Shown here one piece after another: positions 48,659 to 61,086 of a DNA stretch of 64,000 bases (positions are counted from its first letter, which is position 1; each line of letters starts with the position of its first letter). The notes beneath the pieces were generated by a model. That model made no database searches. It was not told the origin of the DNA and saw only the letters and a program-made list of their open reading frames with translations. The position numbers and the translations under genes were made by a program. The stretch covers positions 62,001 to 126,000 of the forward strand of contig NZ_AYMP01000014.1 in NCBI RefSeq assembly GCF_000633515.1. Reading direction: 5' to 3'. This DNA comes from Morganella morganii H1r. GTDB taxonomy: Bacteria > Pseudomonadota > Gammaproteobacteria > Enterobacterales > Enterobacteriaceae.

Positions 48659-50467
48659 GTGACAACAACAAATTTGCATCACTATCATTTAGTGACGCGG
48701 CTGCAACAGCAGAAACAGCGCCGGGGTGACCAAATCGCACTGCGACAGTGGTGTGAACAGGGTCAGCATATCGATTTTACCTGGCAGCAGGCCGGGACGT
48801 TCAGTGAAAATCTGGCGGAAGCCCTGCTGGCTGAAGGGGTTGAGGTTCAGGAAAATGTCGCCATTTTCTCGCACAACAGTGCCCTGTGGACATTAACCGA
48901 CCTGGCGATTCTCCAGTGCCGCGCCATTGTGGTGCCGCTCTATGCCACCAGCAGTGATGACCAGGCGGCCTATATTCTCAATGATGCGCAGGTGCGCATC
49001 CTGTTCGTGGACGGTCAGAAACAGGCGGAAATTGCACTGTCGCTGCCCTCCCTCTGTCCGTCCCTGCAGAAAATCATCATTATGAACCCGGAAAATACGG
49101 CGATCCCGTCGCATCCGGCAGTCTGCACACTGCGTCAGTTTATGAACGGTCATAACGGCAGTTATGCCTCAGCGCTGCGTCAGCGCATTGCGGATTGCTC
49201 TCTTGATGATCTTTTCACCCTGATTTACACCTCCGGAACCACCGGTGAGCCGAAAGGCGTGATGCTGGATTACCGCAATATGGCAGCCCAGCTTTATCTG
49301 CATGATGAACGGCTGACACTGACTGAAAATGATATCTCACTCTGTTTCCTGCCGCTGACGCATGTTTTTGAGCGCGCATGGAGTTTCTATGTGATGCACA
49401 CCGGCGCACTGAATGTCTATCTCAGTGATACCAATCTGGTGCGCAAAGCCATGGTGTCGGTGAAACCGACCGTGATGTGCGCGGTGCCGCGTTTCTATGA
49501 AAAAGTGTTCAGCGGTATTTACGAAAAAGTGGCACAGGCGCCGTGGTATAAACGGGCGTTATTTCACTGGGCGGTGCGCACCGGTAAAAAGATCCTTGAT
49601 GCACAGCAGCGTGGTGAAAAACAATCGTGGCTGGCTGCGCGGTGTGATCAGTTTGCTCAGAAAAAAGTGCTCGGCAAACTGCGTGATGTGCTCGGCGGTA
49701 ACGTCCGTTTCTTACCGGCGGCGGGTGCGCGGCTGGATGATGAGATTATCCGCTTTTTCCTCGCCATCGGTATTAACATCAAATACGGCTACGGCATGAC
49801 AGAAACCTGCGCCACTGTATCCTGCTGGGAAAACAGCGGTTATCAGCTCGGCTCTATCGGTGTGCCGCTGCCGGACGTGGAAGTGCGTATCGGTGAGGAA
49901 AATGAGATTCAGGTGCGCGGGCCGGTAGTGATGCGCGGCTATTACAATAAGCCGGAAGAGACCCGCCAGGCCTTTACTGATGATGGCTGGCTGCGGACCG
50001 GTGATGCCGGTGCGCTGGATGAGCAGGGCAATCTGTTTATCACTGAACGCCTGAAAGATCTGATGAAAACCTCCAACGGCAAATATATTGCGCCGCAGAT
50101 GCTGGAAGGCACACTGGGACAGGATCGCTTTATTGAGCATATCGCGGTGGTGGCGGATGCGCGTAAGTTTGTCTCCGCACTGATTGTGCCGTGTTTTGAC
50201 ACTCTGGAAGAGCATGCCCGCGCGCTGAATCTGAAATACCATGACCGGATGGAGCTGCTGAAAAACAGTCAGATTGTGGCGCTGTTTGAAAGCCGTCTGA
50301 AAGAGTTGCAGAAAAATATCGCTGCCTTTCATCAGGTCAAACGTTTCACACTGCTGCCGCAGAATTTCTCCATGGAGCTCGGTGAACTGACTCCGACCCT
50401 GAAGCTGCGCCGTAAAGTGATCGCTCAGCGCTATCAGCGCGAAATTGAGTCCATGTATACGGACTGA
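48659..50467 (+). CDS. Long-chain acyl-CoA synthetase (FadD15-like AMP-forming ligase)
   Basis: 602 residues from GTG 48659 (AAGG 8 bases upstream; an earlier GTG at 48626 has no RBS). ANL-superfamily motifs: phosphate loop YTSGTTGEPKGVMLDYRNM, YGYGMTETCA, and WLRTGDAGALDEQGNLFITERLKDLMKTSNGKYIAPQ with the catalytic Lys region. The sequence is of the FadD15 / bacterial-long-chain type, not E. coli FadD. Activates fatty acids to acyl-CoA. Followed by a terminator. Confidence 0.9.
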   Translation: MTTTNLHHYHLVTRLQQQKQRRGDQIALRQWCEQGQHIDFTWQQAGTFSENLAEALLAEGVEVQENVAIFSHNSALWTLTDLAILQCRAIVVPLYATSSDDQAAYILNDAQVRILFVDGQKQAEIALSLPSLCPSLQKIIIMNPENTAIPSHPAVCTLRQFMNGHNGSYASALRQRIADCSLDDLFTLIYTSGTTGEPKGVMLDYRNMAAQLYLHDERLTLTENDISLCFLPLTHVFERAWSFYVMHTGALNVYLSDTNLVRKAMVSVKPTVMCAVPRFYEKVFSGIYEKVAQAPWYKRALFHWAVRTGKKILDAQQRGEKQSWLAARCDQFAQKKVLGKLRDVLGGNVRFLPAAGARLDDEIIRFFLAIGINIKYGYGMTETCATVSCWENSGYQLGSIGVPLPDVEVRIGEENEIQVRGPVVMRGYYNKPEETRQAFTDDGWLRTGDAGALDEQGNLFITERLKDLMKTSNGKYIAPQMLEGTLGQDRFIEHIAVVADARKFVSALIVPCFDTLEEHARALNLKYHDRMELLKNSQIVALFESRLKELQKNIAAFHQVKRFTLLPQNFSMELGELTPTLKLRRKVIAQRYQREIESMYTD

Positions 50468-50479
50468 TTGATGTCCCTG

Positions 50480-50515
50480 ACGGCACTGCCGGTTTCCTGT
50501 GCAGTGCCGTTTTTA
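50480..50515 (+). terminator. Terminator after the acyl-CoA synthetase
   Basis: ACGGCACTGC and GCAGTGCCGT stem, loop about 11 bases, then TTTT. Confidence 0.85.
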
Positions 50516-50753
50516 TATCCCGCCGGTTTTTCCCTTACTCTCAGTGAACTCTGCTTCGTGATCTTCCGCTGCAGGTATGATCATCTGCGGATCATGACAT
50601 TTCCTTTATTCCTGCGGTTTCCCGCTTTTTGCTTCCCGAAAAACGCATTTGCCAGCACTGTCATTTTATCGTTATGTTAATCCTCAGATAACTAAAAACA
50701 GACAAACACATCACTTGCAGTTACAACCCGCAATCACGGGCAGGAGAGCATTT

Positions 50754-52475
50754 ATGGAGAGGTTGACAGGGGCAGAAATGATCGTGCGCTCCTTAATTGA
50801 TGAGGGCGTGTCACACGTATTCGGCTATCCGGGCGGTGCTGTTCTGGATATTTATGATGCACTGCATACCGTGGGCGGAGTCGGGCATATTCTGGTGCGC
50901 CACGAGCAGGCCGCTGTGCATATGGCGGACGGCTATGCCCGCGCAACCGGCAAAACCGGCGTGGTGCTGGTCACTTCCGGCCCGGGGGCGACTAACGCCA
51001 TTACCGGTATTGCCACTGCGTATATGGATTCGGTGCCGCTGGTGGTATTGTCCGGCCAGGTGGCAAGTGCCCTGATCGGCAACGATGCCTTCCAGGAAGT
51101 GGACATGGTGGGGATCTCCCGCCCGGTCGTGAAACACAGCTACCTGGTGCACGATGTTGCAGACATTCCGGCGACCATCAAAAAAGCGTTTTATCTGGCA
51201 CAAACCGGACGTCCCGGGCCGGTGGTGATTGATTTTCCGAAAGATATTGTCCAGCAGCAGCATGAATACAGCTACCCGTCACGGATCAGTCTGCGCTCGT
51301 ATAACCCGACCGGAGCCGGTCACAAAGGGCAGATCAAACGCGCCCTGATCACACTGATGCAGGCAAAACGCCCGGTCATGTATATCGGCGGCGGTGCTGT
51401 CAGTGCCGGATGCAGCCCGGAAATTTTCACGCTTGCGGATAAACTGCGTCTGCCGGTGGCGCTTTCCCTGATGGGGCTGGGCGCGTTTCCGGGGACTCAC
51501 CCGCAGTGTGTCGGCATGCTGGGTATGCACGGGACATATGAAGCAAACAATACCATGCATCACAGTGATGTGATTTTTGCCGTCGGTGTCCGTTTCGATG
51601 ACCGGACCACCAATAACCTGGCGAAATACTGCCCGCAGGCAACGGTCATTCATATTGATGTCGATCCGGCGTCTATCTCCAAAACCGTGGCAGCGGATAT
51701 TCCGATTGTCGGTGATGCAAAACTGTGTCTCGCACAGATGCTGTTACAGCTGGAATCCCTGACCGATGAGCAGGATCCGGATGCGTTGTGCGACTGGTGG
51801 CGGCGGATTGATCAGTGGAAAGCGAAACAGTGTCTGGCCATTGATGAGAGCGGGGAGAAAATCAAGCCGCAGAGCGTGATCCGCACCCTGTGGGAACTGA
51901 CGGAAGGGAAGGCGTATATCACCTCCGATGTCGGTCAGCATCAGATGTTTGCCGCGCTCTATTACCCGTTTGATGAACCGCGCCGCTGGATCAATTCCGG
52001 CGGGCTGGGCACGATGGGCTTCGGGTTACCGGCAGCACTGGGGGTCCGGCTGGCGAAACCGGATGATATGGTGGTGTGTGTCACCGGGGACGGTAGTATT
52101 CAGATGAATATTCAGGAACTTTCCACGGCATTACAGTTCGGGCTGCCGGTGCTGGTGCTTAATCTGAACAACCGGTTTCTCGGTATGGTGAAGCAGTGGC
52201 AGGACATGGTTTATCACGGCCGTCACTCGCATTCCTATATGGAATCGCTGCCTGATTTTGTCCGTCTGGCCGAGGCTTACGGGCATGCCGGTATCAGTAT
52301 CAGTGATAAAACCACGCTGCGTGAACAGCTCGCGGAGGCACTGCGTATTGTCCGCGAAGAGAAACGGCTGGTGTTCGCCGATGTGATGGTGGATGAGAAA
52401 GAGCATGTTTATCCGATGCAGATCCGCAACGGCGGGATGGATGAAATGTGGTTAAGCAAAACAGAGAGGACCTGA
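50754..52475 (+). CDS. ilvI: Acetolactate synthase III large subunit
   Basis: 573 residues, thiamine-diphosphate enzyme for valine, leucine and isoleucine synthesis. Catalytic Glu in [22 protein letters not shown] region, and ThDP motif [29 protein letters not shown]. Start ATG 50754 with AGGAG seven bases upstream; matches E. coli IlvI (MExLxGAEMxVRSLID). Two bases before ilvH. Lrp control is known in E. coli but no site was identified. Confidence 0.97.
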   Translation: MERLTGAEMIVRSLIDEGVSHVFGYPGGAVLDIYDALHTVGGVGHILVRHEQAAVHMADGYARATGKTGVVLVTSGPGATNAITGIATAYMDSVPLVVLSGQVASALIGNDAFQEVDMVGISRPVVKHSYLVHDVADIPATIKKAFYLAQTGRPGPVVIDFPKDIVQQQHEYSYPSRISLRSYNPTGAGHKGQIKRALITLMQAKRPVMYIGGGAVSAGCSPEIFTLADKLRLPVALSLMGLGAFPGTHPQCVGMLGMHGTYEANNTMHHSDVIFAVGVRFDDRTTNNLAKYCPQATVIHIDVDPASISKTVAADIPIVGDAKLCLAQMLLQLESLTDEQDPDALCDWWRRIDQWKAKQCLAIDESGEKIKPQSVIRTLWELTEGKAYITSDVGQHQMFAALYYPFDEPRRWINSGGLGTMGFGLPAALGVRLAKPDDMVVCVTGDGSIQMNIQELSTALQFGLPVLVLNLNNRFLGMVKQWQDMVYHGRHSHSYMESLPDFVRLAEAYGHAGISISDKTTLREQLAEALRIVREEKRLVFADVMVDEKEHVYPMQIRNGGMDEMWLSKTERT

Positions 52476-52477
52476 TC

Positions 52478-52969
52478 ATGCGCCGGATTTTGTCAATTTT
52501 ATTAGAAAACGAAACAGGGGCGCTGTCCCGTGTGGCAGGGCTTTTTTCCCAGCGCGGGTATAATATCGAAAGTATCACCGCAGCCCCGACTGATGATCCG
52601 TCACTGTTCCGACTGACCATCCAGACCAAAGGCGATGCGCGGGTGCTGGAGCAGATTGAAAAGCAGCTCAACAAGCTGGTGGATGTGTTCCGTGTCACAG
52701 AACTGACCTCTGCCACTCACATTGAGCGCGAGGTGATGCTGGTGAAATTACAGGCCGGCGGTTACGGGCGGGATGAGGTCAAACGCAGTACCGATATCTT
52801 CCGCGGACAGATTGTCGATGTGACCGCGACGCTCTATACCGTGCAGCTGACCGGCACCAGTGAAAAGCTGGACGCCTTCCTGGATGCGGTGCGCGGCTTC
52901 GCGGAAATTGTGGAGATTGCCCGTTCCGGCATCGTCGGGATGTCGCGCGGCGATAAAATAATGCGGTGA
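52478..52969 (+). CDS. ilvH: Acetolactate synthase III small (regulatory) subunit
   Basis: 163 residues. N-terminal ACT domain ([33 protein letters not shown]) that binds valine, and a C-terminal ACT-like domain. Start ATG 52478 by alignment with IlvH and GAGAGGA upstream. Two bases after ilvI. Confidence 0.96.
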   Translation: MRRILSILLENETGALSRVAGLFSQRGYNIESITAAPTDDPSLFRLTIQTKGDARVLEQIEKQLNKLVDVFRVTELTSATHIEREVMLVKLQAGGYGRDEVKRSTDIFRGQIVDVTATLYTVQLTGTSEKLDAFLDAVRGFAEIVEIARSGIVGMSRGDKIMR

Positions 52970-53052
52970 AATATTCGCGGTGAAAGGGTAAACTGATCAC
53001 TCTTCTTATTGGCCCGTTGTTCGGGCCGTTTCCTGATTTGTAAGGGGTTAAC

Positions 53053-54057
53053 GTGAAACTGGATGAAATCGCCCGCCTTGCCGGTGTGTCGCGCACGACG
53101 GCCAGTTATGTCATCAACGGAAAAGCAAAACAATATCGTGTGAGTGACAAAACTGTCGAAAAAGTGATGGCGGTGGTTCGTGAACATAATTACCATCCGA
53201 ATGCGGTGGCTGCCGGTCTGCGTGCAGGCCGTACCCGCTCAATCGGACTGGTGATCCCGGATTTGGAGAACACCAGCTACACCCGCATCGCAAATTATCT
53301 GGAGCGCCAGGCGCGCAGCCGGGGTTATCAGCTGCTGATTGCCTGCTCCGAAGACCAGCCTGACAACGAAATCCGTTGTGTGGAACACCTGTTACAGCGT
53401 CAGGTGGATGCGATTATTGTTTCCACCGCACTGCCGCCGGAACATCCGTTCTATCAGCGCTGGGCAAACCGCTCGCTGCCGATTGTCGCGCTTGACCGCG
53501 CACTGGAAAATGAGCACTTTATCAGTGTGGTCGGGGATGACTTTGAGGACGCCAAAATGCTGGCTGCTGAACTGCGTCAGTTTCCGGCAGAATCGGTGGT
53601 TTATCTCGGCGCGTTACCGGAACTTTCCGTCAGTTTTCTGCGTGAGCAGGGATTCCGCGAAGCCTGGGAAGGCGATGTCCGCAAAGTGAATTTCCTGTAT
53701 GCCGACAGTTATGAGCGTGATGCCGCCGCCAAAGCGTTTGATACCTGGCTGGAAAGCAACCCGATGCCGGATGCGCTGTTTACCACATCATTTGCTCTGT
53801 TACAGGGGGTGATGGATGCCACGCTGGCCCGCAGCGGCCGTCTGCCGGGGCAACTGGTGATCGCAACCTTCGGTGATCATGAACTGCTGGATTTCCTTGA
53901 GTGTCCGGTACTGTCTGTGGCGCAGCGTCATCGTGATATTGCTGAGCGCGTGCTGGAGCTGGTGCTGGCGAGTCTGGATGAAAAACAGAAACCGGCAGCG
54001 GGTATCACCCGGATCCGCCGTGATCTGTGCCGCCGCGGCAGTCTGAGCCGCCGGTAA
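53053..54057 (+). CDS. cra: Catabolite repressor/activator Cra (FruR)
   Basis: 334 residues, LacI family. [45 protein letters not shown], then sugar-binding domain that responds to fructose-1-phosphate. Near-identical blocks to E. coli Cra. GTG start, as in E. coli, with TAAGGGG upstream. Sits between ilvIH and mraZ as in other enterobacteria. Confidence 0.97.
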   Translation: MKLDEIARLAGVSRTTASYVINGKAKQYRVSDKTVEKVMAVVREHNYHPNAVAAGLRAGRTRSIGLVIPDLENTSYTRIANYLERQARSRGYQLLIACSEDQPDNEIRCVEHLLQRQVDAIIVSTALPPEHPFYQRWANRSLPIVALDRALENEHFISVVGDDFEDAKMLAAELRQFPAESVVYLGALPELSVSFLREQGFREAWEGDVRKVNFLYADSYERDAAAKAFDTWLESNPMPDALFTTSFALLQGVMDATLARSGRLPGQLVIATFGDHELLDFLECPVLSVAQRHRDIAERVLELVLASLDEKQKPAAGITRIRRDLCRRGSLSRR

Positions 54058-54087
54058 GATTCAGACCATAAAATAATTTTTTTCCTG

Positions 54088-54117
54088 ATACCTGTACGGA
54101 AACGTATAGGTATTTTT
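54088..54117 (+). terminator. Terminator after cra
   Basis: ATACCT-TACG and CGTA-AGGTAT stem with one internal mismatch each side, loop GAAA, then TTTT. Confidence 0.85.
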
Positions 54118-54456
54118 GTTTAGTTTGTCCTGAAACAGATGAAAAACTCTTTTTGGGAGGAATCCTAAGATTTTTTTTCAATTCTGCTGATTGACAGAAA
54201 TTGACAATTTTCACAGAACGCCTGTTTTCCTTCCGTAAATACACTTATTCTGATTAAGGATATACACGACAGAATATCCTCCGTTCAGTTTTGTGACTGT
54301 TATGCCATTGATAAACTGAATATTAAATTTTCAAATAGTAAATAATCACGAGCTGTAACAGAAAGTAACGGCACAGATGACCGGCACAAAAATACGGAAA
54401 TGCCGTGAGTTGTGGTGATTTTTTATCCTGAAAGTGAGTGATACCTCGCAAAAATG

Positions 54457-54485
54457 CATCTTTCTTTCGTCAGATTCGGTATAAT
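54457..54485 (+). promoter_or_regulatory. Candidate promoter of the dcw cluster
   Basis: An exact TATAAT at 54480-54485; the -35 position (54457-54462, CATCTT) is poor. It lies about 190 bases upstream of the MraZ boxes, which themselves lie close to the mraZ start. Confidence 0.5.
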
Positions 54486-54672
54486 TTGCCCCGGTTAGCC
54501 GAGTGTGTATTATGTGAATTTTTTTCTGATTTGAATCAGTGTGTTATCTCACTTCTGTTCCCTGAAGTAAAAAATCCCATATTTTCTCACCCCTTTATTC
54601 CCCGATAACGGAAACGAAACCTTGTCAGCGCTGGCTTGACAAGCTTTTCGTACCATTCGTAAACTCTGTTGG

Positions 54673-54697
54673 TGGGGAATTGTGGGTGAAAGTGGTA
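54673..54697 (+). promoter_or_regulatory. MraZ operator: three TGGGN-type direct repeats at 10-bp spacing
   Basis: TGGGG (54673), TGGGT (54683) and TGGTA (54693), separated by 5-base spacers, match the known MraZ recognition pattern TGGGN-N5 repeats. The third is degenerate. About 30 bases upstream of mraZ. Confidence 0.85.
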
Positions 54698-54726
54698 ATT
54701 CAGGGCAAAACTGAGCGGAGAAACGA

Positions 54727-55185
54727 ATGTTTCGCGGGGCAACACTGGTTAATCTTGACAGCAAAGGGCGCATAACCGTACCGGCACGGTACCGGTCGCT
54801 GCTTGCTGAAAAGTCGGAAGGTCAGATGGTCTGCACTATCGATCTCCACCAGCCGTGCCTGCTGCTTTACACCTTACCGGAATGGGAACTGATCGAACTG
54901 AAGCTGGCTCAATTGTCCACCATGGATCCCACAGAGCGCCGTGTTCAGCGCCTGTTACTGGGCCATGCCACGGAATGCCAGATGGACGGTGCGGGACGTC
55001 TTTTGTTAGCCGGTACACTGCGCACACATGCGCGGTTAACCAAAGAAGTCATGCTGGTCGGGCAGTTCAACAAGTTTGAGCTGTGGGATGAGCAGACGTG
55101 GTATCAGCAGGTACAGGATGATATTGCTGCCGGGCAGACGGCATCCGGACCTTTATCCGCCCGGTTACAGGATTTATCACTTTAA
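54727..55185 (+). CDS. mraZ: Transcriptional regulator MraZ
   Basis: 152 residues, AbrB-like double domain ([22 protein letters not shown] and the second [13 protein letters not shown]). Represses its own dcw operon through the boxes upstream. Stop codon directly abuts the rsmH start. Confidence 0.97.
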   Translation: MFRGATLVNLDSKGRITVPARYRSLLAEKSEGQMVCTIDLHQPCLLLYTLPEWELIELKLAQLSTMDPTERRVQRLLLGHATECQMDGAGRLLLAGTLRTHARLTKEVMLVGQFNKFELWDEQTWYQQVQDDIAAGQTASGPLSARLQDLSL

Positions 55186-56127
55186 ATGGCAGAGAGTCAG
55201 TTTCAGCATACCAGTGTTTTACTGGATGAAGCCGTTAACGGATTACAGATCCGCGAAGACGGTATTTATATCGACGGCACATTCGGCCGCGGCGGGCATT
55301 CCCGTCTGATTTTATCAAAACTCGGTCCGCAGGGGCGTCTGATCGCCATTGACCGGGATCCGCAGGCGATTGCCGCTGCGGCGCAGATTGACGACCCGCG
55401 TTTTTCCATTATTCACGGCCCGTTTTCCGGTATTGCCGGTTATGTGAATGATCTGGAACCGGGCGGACAGATTAACGGCGTTCTGCTGGATCTCGGGGTG
55501 TCTTCCCCGCAGCTGGACGATGCGGAGCGCGGGTTCTCCTTTATGCGTGACGGGCCGCTGGATATGCGCATGGATCCGACGCGGGGGATTTCCGCCGCAC
55601 AGTGGCTGACTGAAGCCAAAGAAGACGATATTGCGTGGGTGCTGAAGAATTTCGGCGAAGAGCGTTTTTCAAAACGGATTGCCCGCGCGATTGTTGAACG
55701 GAACAAGACCGGAGAACCGCTGACGCGGACAAAACAGCTGGCGGAACTGATCGCCGCTGTGTCTCCGGTGAAAGAAAAGCATAAGCATCCGGCGACCCGC
55801 AGCTTCCAGGCGATCCGCATCTATGTCAACAGCGAGCTGGATGAAATCCGCCAGGCGCTGAGCGGCGCACTGAGCATTCTGGCACCCGGCGGCCGTTTAT
55901 CGGTCATCAGCTTCCACTCGCTGGAAGACCGGATTGTGAAGCAGTTTATGCGCAACGAAAGCCGCGGACCACAGGTGCCGCACGGATTACCGCTGACGGA
56001 AGAACAACTGAAAGCACATGGTACACCGGCGCTGAAACTGGCCGGAAAAATGAAACCGTCAGAGCAGGAAATCAGTGTTAACCCGCGTGCCCGCAGTTCA
56101 GTGCTGCGCTTTGCGGAGAAAGCATGA
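55186..56127 (+). CDS. rsmH: 16S rRNA m4C1402 methyltransferase RsmH
   Basis: 313 residues. SAM motifs [15 protein letters not shown] and [26 protein letters not shown] and [15 protein letters not shown]. Methylates C1402 of 16S rRNA. ATG follows the mraZ stop with no gap. Confidence 0.97.
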   Translation: MAESQFQHTSVLLDEAVNGLQIREDGIYIDGTFGRGGHSRLILSKLGPQGRLIAIDRDPQAIAAAAQIDDPRFSIIHGPFSGIAGYVNDLEPGGQINGVLLDLGVSSPQLDDAERGFSFMRDGPLDMRMDPTRGISAAQWLTEAKEDDIAWVLKNFGEERFSKRIARAIVERNKTGEPLTRTKQLAELIAAVSPVKEKHKHPATRSFQAIRIYVNSELDEIRQALSGALSILAPGGRLSVISFHSLEDRIVKQFMRNESRGPQVPHGLPLTEEQLKAHGTPALKLAGKMKPSEQEISVNPRARSSVLRFAEKA

Positions 56128-56441
56128 CCACAGAACGGCACAATTTAGCCCGTGTTATATGTCGTGACCTGCTGCGCCACGGATTAATCCCTGCGATTTT
56201 ATTTATCGCAGTGATCGTCAGCGCGATTTTTGTGGTTATCACGGCACATAAAACACGTCTGCTGACCGCAGAGCGGGAACATCTTGTGCTGGAGCGTAAC
56301 TCGCTGGATATTGAATGGCGTAACCTGATTCTGGAAGAGAACGCCCTGGGGGATCACAGCCGTGTCGAGCGCCTGTCCGTTGAGCGTCTCAGTATGCAGC
56401 ATGTGGATCCGGCAAACGAAAAAATTGTCGTAACAAAATGA
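56124..56441 (+). CDS. ftsL: Cell division protein FtsL
   Basis: 105 residues. Short cytoplasmic part, one membrane segment (about 24-42, [19 protein letters not shown]), then a periplasmic leucine-zipper coiled coil (about 45-90). Part of the FtsQLB complex. ATGA overlap of 4 bases with rsmH. Confidence 0.95.
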   Translation: MTTERHNLARVICRDLLRHGLIPAILFIAVIVSAIFVVITAHKTRLLTAEREHLVLERNSLDIEWRNLILEENALGDHSRVERLSVERLSMQHVDPANEKIVVTK

Positions 56442-56448
56442 CGAAGGC

Positions 56449-58242
56449 ATGAAAAGCAGAAAAGCAGCAGCCAAAACGCAGGGCGGTGCCCGTATCAAAC
56501 GTCCGGAAGAAAAAGCCAGTTTTATCAGCTGGCGTTTTGCGTTGTTATGCGGCGGTATCGGGCTTGCCCTGGCCGCACTGCTGATCCGGGTCGCGTATTT
56601 ACAGATTATCAACCCGGACATGCTGGTCAAAGAGGGCGACATGCGCTCGCTGCGCGTCCAGGAAATCCCGACCGCACGCGGCATGATAAGTGATCGCATG
56701 GAGCGTCCGCTGGCGGTCAGTGTGCCGGTGAATGCGGTCTGGGCTGATCCGAAAGAGTTAGCCGACAAAGGCGGGGTAGGGGATGACACCCGCTGGCGCG
56801 CACTGTCCGAAGCACTGAATATTCCGCTCGACCAGGTGAAAAGCAAAGTCACGGCGAACCCGAAAGGCCGTTTTGTCTATCTGGCGCGTCAGGTGAACCC
56901 GACCATCGGCGATTATGTGAAAAAACTGAATCTGCCGGGAATTTATTTACAGGCGGAATCAAAACGGTATTACCCGTCCGGCTCCGTCACTGCTCATATT
57001 ATTGGTGTCACCAATATTGATGATGAAGGGATTGAAGGGGTTGAGAAAAGCTTTGACCGCTGGCTGACCGGGGTTCCGGGACAGCGGACAGTCCGCAAAG
57101 ATCGCGGCGGCCGTGTTATCGAAGACATCATCGCCCGTGAAAGTCAGGCCGGACACAACCTGACACTCAGTATTGATGAGCGTTTACAGGCGCTGGTATA
57201 CCGCGAAATCAGCAGTGCGGTGGCACTGAACAAAGCGGAATCCGGCACGGCGATTCTGGTGGATGTGAATACCGGGGAAATTCTGGCGATGGCGAACAGC
57301 CCGTCCTATAACCCGAACAACCTCCAGGGCACGCCGAAAGATGCCATGCGTAACCGCGCTATCACCGATATCTTTGAACCGGGATCGACGGTAAAACCGT
57401 TAGTGGTGATGACGGCACTGAACAACAACATCATCAAACCGAACAGCGTGGTGAATACCTATCCGTACCGGATCAGTGGTCATGAAATCAAAGACGTGGC
57501 GCGTTATGCCGAACTGACCATCACCGGTATTTTACAGAAGTCGAGTAACGTAGGTGTCTCAAGACTTGCGTTAGCGATGCCCGCTCAGGAACTCGTGGAC
57601 GTCTATTCGCGTTTCGGGCTGGGAAAACCGACCAATCTGGGGCTGGTCGGAGAAAGCAGTGGCATATACCCAAGTAAAAAAACACGGTGGTCTGAGCTTG
57701 AAAGGGCCACCTTTTCTTTCGGCTACGGGCTGATGGTAACACCGTTACAGTTAGCGCGGGCCTATGCAACAATCGGCAGTTTCGGGATTTACCGTCCGCT
57801 GTCCATCACAAAAGTGGATCCGCCGGTGCCGGGCACCCGCGTCTTCCCTGAACCGGTGATGAAAACCGTGGTGCAGATGATGGAAAGTGTTGCGTTACCG
57901 GGCGGCGGCGGAACGCGCGCTGCAATTAAAGGGTATCGCGTGGCGATTAAAACCGGGACGGCGAAAAAAGTGGGCGATGACGGGAAATACGTGAGCCGTT
58001 ATATCGCTTACACCGCCGGGGTTGCACCGGCAAGCCGTCCGCGTTTTGCACTGGTTGTGATTATCAACGACCCGCAGGGCGGCAAGTATTACGGGGGTGC
58101 GATCTCCGCACCGGTATTCGGTGCCATCATGGGCGGTGTTCTGCGGACAATGAACGTGGAACCCGATGCGCTGACACCGGAAGAACAAACTAATGAAGTG
58201 GTTATTACTAAACCAAAAGAGGGTACAAGTGGCAGATCGTAA
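56449..58242 (+). CDS. ftsI: Penicillin-binding protein 3 / FtsI transpeptidase
   Basis: 597 residues. N-terminal membrane anchor (about 25-45), pedestal domain, and transpeptidase domain with active-site motifs STVK (in [12 protein letters not shown]), SSN (QKSSNVGVS) and KTG (IKTGTAKKV). Septal peptidoglycan synthesis and beta-lactam target. Overlaps murE by 14 bases. Confidence 0.97.
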   Translation: MKSRKAAAKTQGGARIKRPEEKASFISWRFALLCGGIGLALAALLIRVAYLQIINPDMLVKEGDMRSLRVQEIPTARGMISDRMERPLAVSVPVNAVWADPKELADKGGVGDDTRWRALSEALNIPLDQVKSKVTANPKGRFVYLARQVNPTIGDYVKKLNLPGIYLQAESKRYYPSGSVTAHIIGVTNIDDEGIEGVEKSFDRWLTGVPGQRTVRKDRGGRVIEDIIARESQAGHNLTLSIDERLQALVYREISSAVALNKAESGTAILVDVNTGEILAMANSPSYNPNNLQGTPKDAMRNRAITDIFEPGSTVKPLVVMTALNNNIIKPNSVVNTYPYRISGHEIKDVARYAELTITGILQKSSNVGVSRLALAMPAQELVDVYSRFGLGKPTNLGLVGESSGIYPSKKTRWSELERATFSFGYGLMVTPLQLARAYATIGSFGIYRPLSITKVDPPVPGTRVFPEPVMKTVVQMMESVALPGGGGTRAAIKGYRVAIKTGTAKKVGDDGKYVSRYIAYTAGVAPASRPRFALVVIINDPQGGKYYGGAISAPVFGAIMGGVLRTMNVEPDALTPEEQTNEVVITKPKEGTSGRS

Positions 58243-59716
58243 TTTGCGCGATTTACTCGCGCCGCTCGGTGTTGATGCACCGGCTAAGGCGTTACGTGAT
58301 ATGACCCCGGACAGCCGTAAAGCGGCTGCCGGTGATCTGTTTCTGGCGGTTAAAGGCCACCAGTCTGACGGACGTCACTACATTCCTCAGGCCATTGCCC
58401 AGGGTGTGGCTGCCGTGGTCGCGGAAGCGGATGGCGCAGCGGAAGACGGCAGTGTACAGGTTCTGCATGGCGTACCGGTGGTTTATCTCAGCCACCTGAA
58501 TGAAAAATTATCCGGTCTGGCCGGTGAGTTCTATCACCATCCGGCGGAGCGTCTGAAACTGATCGGCGTCACCGGTACTAACGGTAAAACCACCACCACC
58601 CAGCTGCTGGCGCAGTGGACTCAGGCGATGGGCGAAACCAGCGCCGTGATGGGGACGGTCGGGAACGGGTTACTTGGCCATGTGATCCCGACGGAAAACA
58701 CCACCGGCTCAGCCGTCGATATCCAGCTTGAACTGGATAAACTGGCGAAGAAAGGTGCCACGGTGGCGGCAATGGAAGTCTCCTCTCACGGACTGGTTCA
58801 GAGCCGTGTGGCGGCACTGCCGTTCCGGGCAGCGGTCTTTACTAACCTGAGCCGTGACCATCTTGATTATCACGGTGATATGGCCAACTACGAAGCCGCC
58901 AAATGGCTGCTGTTCTCAACCCATCACAGCGAACAAAAAATTATTAATGCGGATGATGAGACAGGGCTGAAATGGCTGGCAAAACTGCCGGAAGCGGTCG
59001 CCGTCACAATGGATGACAATCTGCCTTCTGACTGGCAGGGGCGTTTTCTGAAAGCCGTTTCGGTGGATTATCATGACAGCGGGGCGCACATCACCTTTAC
59101 CTCAAGCTGGGGTGACGGTGCACTGGACAGCCCGCTGATGGGCGCTTTTAACGTCAGTAATCTGCTGGTGGCCGCGGCAACCCTGCTGGCACTGGGCTAT
59201 GACCTGAATACACTGCTGAGCGCTGCAACCGCGTTAACACCGGTCTGCGGCCGGATGGAAGTTTTCACCGCAGATAACCGGCCAACGGTTGTTGTCGATT
59301 ATGCTCACACCCCGGATGCGCTGGAAAAAGCACTGAGTGCGGCGCGTCTGCATACCAAAGGCAAACTGTGGTGTGTCTTCGGCTGCGGCGGTGATCGTGA
59401 CAAAGGTAAACGTCCGCTGATGGGGGCTATTGCCGAGCAGGAATCGGATGTGGTGGTGATTACCGACGATAACCCGCGCAGCGAAGAGCCGCAGGCGATT
59501 ATCAATGACATTATGGCCGGACTGGTTGATACCTCCCGTGCTCTGCCGATCCCGGGCCGTGCGGAAGCGGTCACCTTTGCGGTGATGCAGGCAAAACCGG
59601 ATGATGTGGTGCTGGTGGCCGGAAAAGGGCATGAGGATTATCAGCTGGTCGGCAACCGCCGTCTGGACTACTCCGACCGCCTGACCGTCGCCCGCCTGCT
59701 GGGAGTCATAGCATGA
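58229..59716 (+). CDS. murE: UDP-MurNAc-tripeptide synthetase MurE
   Basis: 495 residues from GTG 58229, the same start and codon as E. coli MurE ([10 protein letters not shown]). ATP loop [24 protein letters not shown] motif typical of meso-diaminopimelate-adding enzymes. RBS AAAGAGGG lies inside ftsI. An earlier in-frame start at 58193 has no support. Confidence 0.96.
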   Translation: MADRNLRDLLAPLGVDAPAKALRDMTPDSRKAAAGDLFLAVKGHQSDGRHYIPQAIAQGVAAVVAEADGAAEDGSVQVLHGVPVVYLSHLNEKLSGLAGEFYHHPAERLKLIGVTGTNGKTTTTQLLAQWTQAMGETSAVMGTVGNGLLGHVIPTENTTGSAVDIQLELDKLAKKGATVAAMEVSSHGLVQSRVAALPFRAAVFTNLSRDHLDYHGDMANYEAAKWLLFSTHHSEQKIINADDETGLKWLAKLPEAVAVTMDDNLPSDWQGRFLKAVSVDYHDSGAHITFTSSWGDGALDSPLMGAFNVSNLLVAAATLLALGYDLNTLLSAATALTPVCGRMEVFTADNRPTVVVDYAHTPDALEKALSAARLHTKGKLWCVFGCGGDRDKGKRPLMGAIAEQESDVVVITDDNPRSEEPQAIINDIMAGLVDTSRALPIPGRAEAVTFAVMQAKPDDVVLVAGKGHEDYQLVGNRRLDYSDRLTVARLLGVIA

Positions 59717-61086
59717 TCCCGTTCTCCCTCGCTGATATCGCACAACTGACCGCCGGGGAGCTTATCCTCAGCGATCACGCGGCATCAGAACGGATTGAGA
59801 GTATCACCACGGACAGCCGCACTATCGGTGAACGTGCACTGTTTATCGCCCTGGCCGGTGAACGTTTTGATGCTCATGATTTCATTGCGGATGTGGCAGC
59901 GAAAGGTGCCGCCGCCGTCCTGGTGAACCGCCGCATGGACGTGAACTGTCCGCAGATTATTGTTAACGATACCCGTCTTGCACTGGGCGCGGTGGCGAAA
60001 GGCAACCGTGACCGCAGTCAGGCGAAAGTGGTGGCGCTGACCGGGTCTTCCGGCAAAACGTCTGTTAAAGAGATGACCGCTGCAATTTTACAGCAGGCAG
60101 GTGAAACCCTGTTTACCGCCGGTAATTTTAATAATGATATCGGCGTGCCGCTGACATTGCTGCGCCTGACAGAAAAACATCAGTTTGCGGTGATTGAGCT
60201 GGGTGCCAGCCACACCGGTGAAATTGCCTATACTGCCGCCATGACACACCCGCAGACCGCACTGGTGAATAACCTGTTTGCCGCCCATATCGGCGAGTTC
60301 GGTTCCGCAGACGCTATCGCACAGGCAAAAGGGGAAATTTTCACCGGCCTGACTGACGAAGGCACCGCGATCATCAATCTGGAAAGCAATGATTTCACTC
60401 ACTGGCAGGCGCACCTGACGCCGCGTCAGACCCGCTGGTGTTTCTCCGTTGATCCGCACCCGCAGGCAGATTTTTACGCGGCTGATGTGGTGATAAACCC
60501 GCTGACCACCGATTTTACCCTGCACACACCGGCAGGCAGCACTGCTGTCACACTGCCGCTGCCGGGCCGTCATAATATTGCCAATACCCTCGCGGCAGCG
60601 GCACTGGCACTCTCTGCCGGGGCGACACTGGCGGATATCCGCAGTGGCCTGGCGCAGACCCGTGCCGTTCCGGGGCGGTTATACCCGGTTGAACTGGCAC
60701 CGGGTAAACTGGTGATTGACGATACCTACAATGCCAATGACGGCTCAATGATTGCCGCAATCCGTGTGCTGGCACAACTGCCGGGTTATCGTGTGCTGGT
60801 TGCCGGGGATATCGGCGAACAGGGCGGTTATGCCGAAGAGAGTCACCGCAGAGTCGGGCAGGCTGCCCGTGATGCCGGGCTGGATGCGGTATTCACCGCA
60901 GGTCAGTTCAGTCATTTTATCAGTGATGAGTGCCAGGGACGCCATTTCGCTGACAAAACAACCCTCATTGCTGCACTGGCACCTCTGGTGGCACAGCATT
61001 CATCAATTTCAATTTTAGTTAAAGGTTCACGCAGCTCCGCAATGGAAGAAGTTGTGCACGCCTTGCAGGAGAATGTCCCATGCTGA
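59713..61086 (+). CDS. murF: UDP-MurNAc-pentapeptide synthetase MurF
   Basis: 457 residues. Adds D-Ala-D-Ala. ATP loop [34 protein letters not shown], and [17 protein letters not shown] overlap of 4 bases with murE. Confidence 0.97.
   Translation: MIPFSLADIAQLTAGELILSDHAASERIESITTDSRTIGERALFIALAGERFDAHDFIADVAAKGAAAVLVNRRMDVNCPQIIVNDTRLALGAVAKGNRDRSQAKVVALTGSSGKTSVKEMTAAILQQAGETLFTAGNFNNDIGVPLTLLRLTEKHQFAVIELGASHTGEIAYTAAMTHPQTALVNNLFAAHIGEFGSADAIAQAKGEIFTGLTDEGTAIINLESNDFTHWQAHLTPRQTRWCFSVDPHPQADFYAADVVINPLTTDFTLHTPAGSTAVTLPLPGRHNIANTLAAAALALSAGATLADIRSGLAQTRAVPGRLYPVELAPGKLVIDDTYNANDGSMIAAIRVLAQLPGYRVLVAGDIGEQGGYAEESHRRVGQAARDAGLDAVFTAGQFSHFISDECQGRHFADKTTLIAALAPLVAQHSSISILVKGSRSSAMEEVVHALQENVPC

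Larger units (their letters stand above)
54058..54726. other. cra-mraZ intergenic region
   Basis: 669 bases without a gene. Contains the cra terminator, an AT-rich middle, the Pmra-type promoter and the MraZ boxes (separate entries). Confidence 0.6.
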
